Assembly (NCBI GenBank): GCA_014649555.1
Contig: BMTG01000001.1
Coordinates: 1,302,001-1,366,000 of the forward strand
DNA length: 64,000 nt
Source of the DNA: Streptomyces globisporus
Lineage (GTDB): Bacteria; Actinomycetota; Actinomycetes; Streptomycetales; Streptomycetaceae
Direction of reading: 5' to 3'
Part shown: piece after piece, positions 57,646 through 64,000 of the stretch
Layout of the letters: each line of letters starts with the position of its first letter
Numbering within the stretch: position 1 is the first letter of the stretch
Translations under genes and position numbers: made by a program
Notes under the pieces: generated by a model
The model's input: only the letters and a program-made list of their open reading frames with translations
The model's database searches: none
What the model was told of the DNA's origin: nothing

Positions 57646-60102
57646 ATGGGGACGACCACACCACCGCGCACGCTCGCCGAAGCCCTGCGCGCCCGGGGCG
57701 ACGAATCGCTGGCCGGGCTGCTGCGTGCCCGCCCCGACCTCCTCAATCCGGTGCCGAACGACATCACGCAGCTCGCCACGCGGGCCGGTACCCGGGCGTC
57801 GGTCGTCCGCGCGCTGGAGCACCTGGACCGGTTCGCGCTGCAGACCGCCGAGGCGCTGGCGGTGGCGCCGGACCCGGCCCCGTACGACACGCTGCTCTCC
57901 CTGCTCACCGGCGACGGACTCGACGACGGCGAGCAGCGCGACGACATGGGCGCGGCGATCACCGCCGCGCTGCCGGGCGCGCTGGCGACGCTGCGCGAAC
58001 AGGCCCTGGTCTGGGGCGAGGACGACCGGCTGCGGCTGGTGCGCACCGCCCGCGAACTGCTCGCCCCGTCCCCGCAGCACCCCTCCCCCACGGGCCTGGG
58101 CCCCACGGTCGCGGAGGCGACGGCGGGCATGTCGCCGGGCCGCCTCCAGGAGATCCTGGCGGCGACGGACCTGCCGGCGACGCACGACCCGGTCTCGGCG
58201 GTGGCCGCGCTGTCAGCCCTGTTCACGGACCGGACGCGGATGGCGGAGCTGCTGGACACGGCCCCGGTGGAGGCGCTGTCGGTGCTGGACCGGCTGGTGT
58301 GGGGCCCGCCGTACGGGGAGGTGACGCCCAACCCCACTCCTCCCGTGAAGTGGCTGCGCGACCGGGGTCTGTTGCTGCCGGTGTCGACGCGGACGGTGGT
58401 CCTGCCGCGTGAGGCGGCGCTCCATCTCCGCGCCGGGCGCGCGCACCGCGTGCCGGAACCGGCCCCCCCGGCCGTCGCGGCGGCGGCCGAACGGGATCCA
58501 CAGGCTGTGGACAGGGCGGCGGCGGGCCAGGCGTTCACGGCACTGTCCACGATCGAGGAGCTGCTGAAGCTCTGGGACGGCGGCGGACCCACGATCCTGC
58601 GCGCGGGCGGCCTGAGCGTACGGGAGCTGAAGCGCGCCGCGACCGCGCTGGACGTGTCCGAGCCGATCGCCGCGTTCTGGATCGAACTGGCCTACGGGGC
58701 GGGGCTGCTGGCCTCCGACGGCGAGACCGACGAGCGGTACGCCCCGACGCCCGCGTCCGACGAGTGGCTCGACCTGCCCGCCGAGGACCGCTGGACGCAC
58801 CTGGCCACCGCCTGGCTCGCCGCCACCCGGACCCCGGGCCTGGTCGGCGGCCAGGACGCCAAGGGGCGGGCCCTGTCCGCGCTCGGCCCGGAGCTGGACC
58901 GCTCGGCCGCCCCCGATGTACGCCGCCGGGTGCTGACCTTGTTCGCCGAACTCCCGCCGGGAACCGCACCGGAGGCCGAGACGCTGCTGCGACGGCTGCG
59001 CTGGGAACGCCCGTTGCGCGGTTCGGCACCGGCGGCGGAGGGCTCGGACCTCCGCTCCCGCCTGGCGCTGTGGACCCTCAACGAGGCGGAGCTGCTGGGC
59101 ATCACGGGCCGGGGCGCGCTGTCCGCACAGGCCCGCGCACTCCTGGACGAGGGCGAGCAGACGGCGGCCGCCCTCTTGTCACCCCTCCTCCCCGACCCCC
59201 TGGACCACGTCCTGCTCCAGGCGGACCTGACGGCGGTGGCCCCGGGCCCGCTGGAGCGCCCGCTGGCGGACATGCTCTCGGTCCTGGCCGACGTGGAGTC
59301 GAAGGGCGGCGCGACGGTGTACCGCTTCACGCCCGGTTCGGTGCGCCGCGCCCTGGACGCCGGGCAGGCGGCGGCCGACCTGCACGCGTTCCTGGCCGCG
59401 CACAGCCGTACACCGGTACCGCAGCCGCTGAGCTACCTCATCGACGACGTGGCCCGCCGCCACGGGCACCTGAGGATCGGGGCGGCATCCGCGTACGTAC
59501 GCTGTGACGACGAGGCGGTCCTCAACGAGATCCTGGCCGACCGCCGCTCCACGGGCCTGCGCCTGCGCCGCCTGGCCCCCACGGTCCTGGCCGCCCAGAC
59601 CGACCCCGGCTCCCTCCTCGAAGCCCTGCGCGACATGGGCTACGCACCGGCCGCCGAATCCGCCGAGGGCGACGTCCTGATCACCCGCGCCGGCGCCCGC
59701 CGCACCCCGCCCCGCACCCCTCCGGCCCCGGTCCCCGAGGGCCCGCCGACCCCGGACGACACCCTGCTCGGCGCGGCGGTCCGGGCCATCCGCGCGGGCG
59801 ACACGGCCGCCACGGTGGCCCGCAAGGAGCCGACGGATGGCCCGACGTCGACCGGCCCCGCCGGCACCCTCCCCCGCACCACCCCCGCCGAGACCCTGGC
59901 CACGGTCCAGGCGGCCGCGATGACGGGTTCCACGGTCTGGATCGGCTACGTCAACGCGGACGGCGCGGCCAGCCAGCGCGTGATCGCCCCGGTCCGCGTG
60001 GAGGGCGGCTTCGTCACGGCCTACGACCACACGGCCGACGAGGTCCGCACGTACCCGCTGCACCGGATCACGGGGGTGGCGGAGCTGGCGGAGGAGGGGT
60101 AG
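57646..60102 (+). CDS. Helicase-associated (XPB-linked, DNA-binding) protein
   Basis: This 818-residue protein has no helicase motor motifs. The N-terminal part starts with a helical winged-helix-like region (about 5-60). The C-terminal part (about 430-560 and 730-818) has the WYL-like/helicase C-terminal segment VWIGYVNADGAASQRVIAPV (about 762-781) and a final YDHTADEVRTYPLHRITGV. It belongs to an actinobacterial family often encoded near XPB helicases and possibly acts with it in DNA repair. ATG 57646; a GTG nine bases upstream is an alternative. Confidence 0.8.
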   Translation: MGTTTPPRTLAEALRARGDESLAGLLRARPDLLNPVPNDITQLATRAGTRASVVRALEHLDRFALQTAEALAVAPDPAPYDTLLSLLTGDGLDDGEQRDDMGAAITAALPGALATLREQALVWGEDDRLRLVRTARELLAPSPQHPSPTGLGPTVAEATAGMSPGRLQEILAATDLPATHDPVSAVAALSALFTDRTRMAELLDTAPVEALSVLDRLVWGPPYGEVTPNPTPPVKWLRDRGLLLPVSTRTVVLPREAALHLRAGRAHRVPEPAPPAVAAAAERDPQAVDRAAAGQAFTALSTIEELLKLWDGGGPTILRAGGLSVRELKRAATALDVSEPIAAFWIELAYGAGLLASDGETDERYAPTPASDEWLDLPAEDRWTHLATAWLAATRTPGLVGGQDAKGRALSALGPELDRSAAPDVRRRVLTLFAELPPGTAPEAETLLRRLRWERPLRGSAPAAEGSDLRSRLALWTLNEAELLGITGRGALSAQARALLDEGEQTAAALLSPLLPDPLDHVLLQADLTAVAPGPLERPLADMLSVLADVESKGGATVYRFTPGSVRRALDAGQAAADLHAFLAAHSRTPVPQPLSYLIDDVARRHGHLRIGAASAYVRCDDEAVLNEILADRRSTGLRLRRLAPTVLAAQTDPGSLLEALRDMGYAPAAESAEGDVLITRAGARRTPPRTPPAPVPEGPPTPDDTLLGAAVRAIRAGDTAATVARKEPTDGPTSTGPAGTLPRTTPAETLATVQAAAMTGSTVWIGYVNADGAASQRVIAPVRVEGGFVTAYDHTADEVRTYPLHRITGVAELAEEG

Positions 60103-60125
60103 GGGCTGCGCGGCGGCAGGAGACC

Positions 60126-60248
60126 TCAGTCTTCGTCGACCAGGCCATGCGCCTGGACCGCGTATCCGCCGGTGAGCGCCAGAGGGTATGCGCCGCCCAC
60201 GGCGAGAACGTCCGCCAGCAGACGACGGTGCAGGTCGGTCAGGTTCAC
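60126..60248 (-). pseudogene. Truncated AbiEii/AbiGii-type nucleotidyltransferase toxin, 40 codons
   Basis: From GTG 60248 (overlapping the upstream gene as GTGA) the frame gives VNLTDLHRRLLADVLAVGGA and YPLALTGGYAVQAHGLVDED before a stop at 60126. LALTGGYAVQAHGL is the first strand-helix and GG motif of AbiEii-type nucleotidyltransferases, which normally continue to about 250-300 residues, including the DxD residues. Those are absent here, so the toxin is inactive. The cut is near the end of the helicase-associated gene, suggesting a deletion. Confidence 0.7.
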
Positions 60249-60592
60249 GCAGCGGCCCGGGCGCGGTGAGCGAGTTCGTCGAAGGAGCGTTCCCAGACGT
60301 CGCGGACATCACGGCTGACCAGTGTGCGCAGGATGGGCCACAAACTGACGAGAAGACCGTGATGGAGATACCGGGCCAGATCGTCGTGCTGCCCCTCGGC
60401 CAACACGATGCGGTAGTAGCTCATCCTCAGCCGGGGCTGGTCGAGGTCGAACGTGGTCAGTCCCGACCACGCCAGGTGAAGCGGCAGGCTCACCGTGCCG
60501 TGCTCGGGGCCGGCAAGCTCGGAGAGTGCTGCGGGCAGGCGCCGGGCGTACTTGGCACGGCGGAGGTCGGAAAGGCTGGGCTGTGATGCCAT
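60245..60592 (-). CDS. Putative antitoxin/regulator of a degenerate AbiE-type module
   Basis: The product has 115 residues, starting MASQPSLSDLRRAKYARRLP. It is a helical soluble protein with a middle SGLTTFDLDQPRLRMSYYRIV and a C-terminal RSFDELAHRARAA. The position directly upstream of an AbiEii-type toxin gene, with a GTGA overlap, suggests the antitoxin or regulator of a type IV toxin-antitoxin system. I cannot confirm the family from sequence alone. Confidence 0.6.
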   Translation of the reverse strand: MASQPSLSDLRRAKYARRLPAALSELAGPEHGTVSLPLHLAWSGLTTFDLDQPRLRMSYYRIVLAEGQHDDLARYLHHGLLVSLWPILRTLVSRDVRDVWERSFDELAHRARAAA

Positions 60593-60730
60593 ACGCCGAC
60601 TATCCAGGCAGAGGCCGCCGCGCGTGGACTCTCAAGGGAAGCTCTGAAGATCACGCTCAGGCTTGTTGCGGGCCACCGCGCATGACACGTTCGCCGTGTA
60701 CACGCAGCCGATCCGCCGGAGGAGATGCAG

Positions 60731-60856
60731 ATGATCGGGACCCTGACCGCCGGTGAGCAGATCATGATGGCGATCGTGGCGGTGGCCGTCCTCGGTCTCG
60801 CCGTACTCGGCATCAAGCGGGCCGGGCGCGCCGGGCAGCGGGACGAGGGCGAGTAG
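60731..60856 (+). CDS. Small single-helix membrane protein, 41 aa
   Basis: ATG 60731 has ggaggag at 60718-60724, a good ribosome site; an ATG at 60725 lies directly on it. The product MIGTLTAGEQIMMAIVAVAV continues into one membrane helix and a basic RAGRAGQRDEGE tail. It is monocistronic and missed by length filters. Function unknown. Confidence 0.6.
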   Translation: MIGTLTAGEQIMMAIVAVAVLGLAVLGIKRAGRAGQRDEGE

Positions 60857-60932
60857 GGCCCGCCGCCGCGCTGTCCTCGTCGGTCGCGCCGTCGGGCGGT
60901 GTCCGCGCCGCGCGGTCTGCGATGCTGCGGAC

Positions 60933-61718
60933 ATGTCCACAGACCGCCCCGCCCCCGGCCCGGTGCCACCCGAGGCCGTGTCGCCGTACCCGCCCGCCGG
61001 GCCGATGCCCCCGCTGCTCACGCAGTCCTGGCTGGATCTGGCGTTCCTGCACTGGGCGGCCGACCCGGCGGACGTGGCGCCGCTGCTGCCGCCGGGGACG
61101 GTGCCCGACACCTTCGACGGGGCGACGACGTACGTGGGGCTCGTGGCGTTCCGGATGTACCGGGTGGGGGTGCTCGGGCTGCCGGGGATTCCGTACCTGG
61201 GGACCTTTCCCGAGACCAACGTCCGGCTGTACTCCGTGGACGAGCACGGCCGGCGCGCGGTCGTCTTCCGGTCGCTCGACGCCTCCCGACTCGTCCCGGT
61301 CCTGGTGGCACGGGCCGCGGTCCGGTTGCCGTACGTGTGGTCCCGGATGGGTATCGAGCGGTCCGGCGACACCGTCACGTACACGAGCAGGCGCCGGTGG
61401 CCCGGCCCCCGCGGGGCGAGGAGCAGGATCGTGCTCCGGCCCGGTGACACGATCGCCGAACCCACCCCGTTGGAGCACTTCCTGACCGCCCGGTGGGCCC
61501 TGCACACCTCGTTCTTCGGGCGGACCGCCTATCTCCCCAACGTCCACCCCCGATGGCCGCTCCACCGGGCGGAGCTGCTGGAGTGCGACGAGGACCTGAT
61601 CGCGGCGGGCGGGCTGCCCGCGCCCGTCGGGGAGCCGATGAGCGTGCTGTACTCCCCCGGGGTGCCGGTGCGGTTCGGGCCGCAGCGGCGGACCCGTCCC
61701 GGCGGGAGCCAGGCGTGA
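60933..61718 (+). CDS. DUF2071 (YqjF-like) protein
   Basis: The product has 261 residues. The DUF2071 pattern is visible: LTQSWLDLAFLHWAADPADV (about 29-48), PDTFDGATTYVGLVAFRM (about 58-75), FPETNVRLYSVDE (about 92-104) and FLTARWALHTS (about 183-193). The family is thought to be acetoacetate decarboxylase-like in fold and is of unknown activity. It lies upstream of XPB on the same strand, 72 bases away. Confidence 0.85.
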   Translation: MSTDRPAPGPVPPEAVSPYPPAGPMPPLLTQSWLDLAFLHWAADPADVAPLLPPGTVPDTFDGATTYVGLVAFRMYRVGVLGLPGIPYLGTFPETNVRLYSVDEHGRRAVVFRSLDASRLVPVLVARAAVRLPYVWSRMGIERSGDTVTYTSRRRWPGPRGARSRIVLRPGDTIAEPTPLEHFLTARWALHTSFFGRTAYLPNVHPRWPLHRAELLECDEDLIAAGGLPAPVGEPMSVLYSPGVPVRFGPQRRTRPGGSQA

Positions 61719-61790
61719 TCCCCCGCGCATGATGCACACTGGACGTTTGGCCGCAGCCGTGGCCGTACCCCGCAGAAAGGGCCGAAGCGC

Positions 61791-63434
61791 GTGACCGGAC
61801 CCCTCATCGTCCAGAGCGACAAGACGCTGCTCCTCGAAGTCGACCACGAGGTGGCCGATGCCTGCCGTCGTGCCATCGCGCCGTTCGCGGAGCTGGAGCG
61901 TGCGCCCGAGCACATCCACACGTACCGGGTCACCCCGCTCGGGCTGTGGAACGCCCGCGCCGCCGGGCACGACGCCGAGCAGGTCGTCGACGCGCTCGTC
62001 GAGTACTCCCGGTATCCCGTGCCGCACGCGCTCCTGGTCGACATCGCCGAGACGATGGCGCGGTACGGGCGGCTCACCCTGTCCAAGCACCCCGTGCACG
62101 GGCTCGTGCTCACCACCACCGACCGGCCCGTGCTGGAGGAGATCCTCCGGTCGAAGAAGGTCCAGCCGCTGGTCGGGGCCCGGATCGACCCGGACACCGT
62201 GGCCGTGCACCCCTCCGAGCGCGGGCAGGTCAAGCAGACGCTGCTCAAGCTCGGGTGGCCCGCCGAGGACCTCGCGGGTTACGTCGACGGCGAGGCCCAT
62301 CCGATCGAGCTGGCCGAGGACGGCTGGGCGCTGCGGCCCTACCAGAAGCAGGCCGTCGAGGGGTTCTGGCACGGTGGGTCGGGGGTTGTGGTGCTGCCCT
62401 GCGGGGCCGGGAAGACCCTCGTCGGGGCCGGTGCCATGGCCGAGGCCAAGGCCACCACGCTCATCCTCGTCACCAACACCGTCTCCGCCCGGCAGTGGAA
62501 GCACGAGCTGGTGAAGCGGACCTCGCTCACCGAGGACGAGATCGGGGAGTACAGCGGTACGAGGAAGGAGATCCGGCCGGTCACCATCGCCACCTACCAG
62601 GTGCTGACCACCCGGCGGAAGGGCGTCTACCCGCACCTGGAGCTCTTCGACTCCCGTGACTGGGGGCTCGTCATCTACGACGAGGTGCATCTGCTGCCCG
62701 CCCCCGTCTTCAAGTTCACCGCCGACCTCCAGGCCCGGCGGCGGCTCGGGCTCACCGCGACCCTCGTGCGGGAGGACGGGCGGGAGTCGGATGTCTTCTC
62801 GCTCATCGGCCCGAAGCGGTTCGACGCTCCCTGGAAGGAGATCGAGGCGCAGGGCTACATCGCGCCCGCCGACTGCGTCGAGGTCCGCGTCAACCTCACC
62901 GACTCCGAGCGGCTCGCCTACGCGACCGCCGAGACGGAGGAGAAGTACCGGTTCTGCGCCACCACCGCCACCAAGCGGAAGGTGACCGAGGCGCTGGTGC
63001 GCAAGCATCAGGGGGAGCAGACCCTCGTCATCGGGCAGTACATCGACCAGCTCGACGAGCTGGGGGAACACCTGGACGCGCCCGTCATCAAGGGCGAGAC
63101 CAGCAACGCCCAGCGCGAGAAGCTCTTCGACGCGTTCCGGAACGGGGAGATCAGCGTCCTCGTCGTCTCCAAGGTCGCCAACTTCTCCATCGACCTGCCC
63201 GAGGCCACCGTCGCCATCCAGGTCTCCGGCACCTTCGGGTCCCGGCAGGAGGAGGCCCAGCGTCTCGGCCGCGTCCTGCGGCCGAAGGCCGACGGGCACG
63301 AGGCCCGGTTCTACTCGGTCGTCGCGCGCGACACCATCGACCAGGACTTCGCGGCGCACCGCCAGCGCTTCCTGGCCGAGCAGGGGTACGCGTACCGCAT
63401 CGTCGACGCGGACGAGCTGCTCACGGAGAGCTGA
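61791..63434 (+). CDS. DNA repair helicase XPB (superfamily 2)
   Basis: This 547-residue ATP-dependent 3'-5' helicase starts at GTG 61791. N-terminal damage-recognition-like domain (1-180); motor domain with motif I PCGAGKT (203-209), motif II DEVH (297-300), the RED loop in GLTATLVREDGRE and the C-terminal motif VI QRLGRVLRPK (about 490). The Thumb region follows the RED motif. Bacterial XPB resembles the eukaryotic TFIIH subunit and is common in actinobacteria; a role in repair is assumed from the family. Confidence 0.92.
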   Translation: MTGPLIVQSDKTLLLEVDHEVADACRRAIAPFAELERAPEHIHTYRVTPLGLWNARAAGHDAEQVVDALVEYSRYPVPHALLVDIAETMARYGRLTLSKHPVHGLVLTTTDRPVLEEILRSKKVQPLVGARIDPDTVAVHPSERGQVKQTLLKLGWPAEDLAGYVDGEAHPIELAEDGWALRPYQKQAVEGFWHGGSGVVVLPCGAGKTLVGAGAMAEAKATTLILVTNTVSARQWKHELVKRTSLTEDEIGEYSGTRKEIRPVTIATYQVLTTRRKGVYPHLELFDSRDWGLVIYDEVHLLPAPVFKFTADLQARRRLGLTATLVREDGRESDVFSLIGPKRFDAPWKEIEAQGYIAPADCVEVRVNLTDSERLAYATAETEEKYRFCATTATKRKVTEALVRKHQGEQTLVIGQYIDQLDELGEHLDAPVIKGETSNAQREKLFDAFRNGEISVLVVSKVANFSIDLPEATVAIQVSGTFGSRQEEAQRLGRVLRPKADGHEARFYSVVARDTIDQDFAAHRQRFLAEQGYAYRIVDADELLTES

Positions 63435-63459
63435 GGAACGGGACGGGTACGGCGGGGCC

Positions 63460-63648
63460 TCAGCGGGCCCGCCGTACGCCCGCCTCTTCCGCGTACTCCC
63501 CCAGGAGGACGACGCCGAACGCCGTGGTCACGAACACCTTCACGGCGCGCAGCGCGTCGCCGACGCGGTGGGGTCGGTGGTCACCGGTCGCCGCGGTCGC
63601 GCCGTGCGCGGGGCCGGTCGTGCGGGGGTTCAGGGTGGCTGTGCTCAT
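63460..63648 (-). CDS. Small hypothetical protein, 62 aa
   Basis: The product starts MSTATLNPRTTGPAHGATAA and ends with a short hydrophobic region (VKVFVTTAFGVVLLGEYAEE) and a basic tail VRRAR. I recall similar small proteins downstream of repair genes in Streptomyces but cannot name the family. The ATG at 63648 has no strong ribosome site. Confidence 0.55.
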   Translation of the reverse strand: MSTATLNPRTTGPAHGATAATGDHRPHRVGDALRAVKVFVTTAFGVVLLGEYAEEAGVRRAR

Positions 63649-64000
63649 GTATCCATGGTGCTCCCGTCACCCGTTCGGGTGCGTCGGCCCGGAGACGGAA
63701 GCCGGTGAGCGGGCGCGTAGGTCTGCGGTGCCATGCCGGGGCCCGGTATCCCCTACGGGTACCCCTGGGCCCCGCCCCTCAGGGGGGAGCCCGCGTACGG
63801 TCCCCTACGCCGGCGGAGCCCCGTAATTCGTTTCGACCGTACGCCGCCCTGTGGCTACAATCGCCGGTCTGCCCGCCTCCCGCACCGTGGTACCGGCCTT
63901 CGCTGCCGGCAGCCGGGGGAGCGCCGCCGGCCGGACGGAAACCGGACGGCACCCACGCGAACCAACCTTCCGAGCGGACCGCCCTGCTCCGGCCCCTGCC
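63649..64000. other. Right-end intergenic region, promoter of a gene beyond the window
   Basis: This 352-base stretch holds no gene. It includes a GC-rich hairpin-like segment around 63750-63788 (cccctgggcc...caggggg) and the promoter-like sequence at 63832-63861. Confidence 0.55.
63832..63861 (+). promoter_or_regulatory. Candidate promoter, -35 ttcgac and -10 tacaat
   Basis: The -35 candidate ttcgac (63832-63837) and -10 tacaat (63856-63861) are 18 bases apart, in the range of the main vegetative sigma factor (HrdB-like). It would read rightward into the gene beyond the window. Confidence 0.45.

Noticed and set aside
63747-63790. GC-rich inverted phrase cccctg...caggggg
   Set aside because: The arms are short and the sequence is simple GC runs; no gene end is near enough to call a terminator.

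Overview
The window is high-GC DNA with codon use, gene families and regulators typical of Streptomyces: XRE/DUF5753 regulators with DUF397 partners, SAV2177-type (DUF574) methyltransferases, the futalosine menaquinone genes mqnB and mqnD, DUF3027, DUF2530 and DUF2771 proteins, and a bacterial XPB helicase. I saw no rRNA, tRNA, CRISPR array, insertion sequence or integrase.

Left end (1-5.7 kb): the tail of a ribosomal-peptide (RiPP) cluster. An S9 prolyl-oligopeptidase-like protease, open at its 5' end, overlaps by ATGA a 43-residue peptide gene with a lanthipeptide-like leader and a core rich in Cys and Thr. Two half-size ABC exporters follow, overlapping each other by ATGA. Their ATPase motifs suggest a heterodimer with one working and one degenerate site. 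The layout resembles class III lanthipeptide (SapB/ramSAB-type) clusters; the synthetase is not in the window and would be expected upstream of base 1.

5.8-28 kb: an accessory or variable region. It holds two SAM methyltransferases, two XRE regulators (one with a DUF397 partner, one with a TTA codon), a LysR/acetyltransferase divergon with a clear palindrome, and a three-gene operon of helical secretion-type protein, DUF1023 hydrolase and lipoprotein. The hydrolase frame is broken at an 11-base G tract. An amino-acid permease has lost its middle. A PucR-type regulator, an FG-GAP secreted protein, a LysR plus two short-chain dehydrogenases, a receptor kinase fused to a solute-binding domain, a cupin protein and a proline iminopeptidase complete the region.

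28-43 kb: envelope and transport genes. An anti-sigma-type ATPase is followed by a PAP2-diacylglycerol kinase fusion, a YihY protein and a second PAP2 phosphatase. Then come an aldo/keto reductase, thpR, a Uma2 nuclease-like protein, a MarR regulator with an MFS exporter, an NCS2 purine permease, DUF2530 and a CtpE-like P-type ATPase.

43-64 kb: two tandem secreted paralogs with near-identical ends flank a 38-base near-palindrome. They are followed by a 1,071-residue GHKL (sacsin-like) protein, a cluster of interspersed 56-base repeats, DUF3027, an MFS protein, a DUF2771 lipoprotein, mqnB-mqnD, a cold-shock protein, a HAD phosphatase, a helicase-associated protein and XPB. A broken AbiE-type toxin-antitoxin module sits between the last two.

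Several start codons were moved downstream of the longest frame on the basis of ribosome binding sites and overlaps; these choices are stated per gene.
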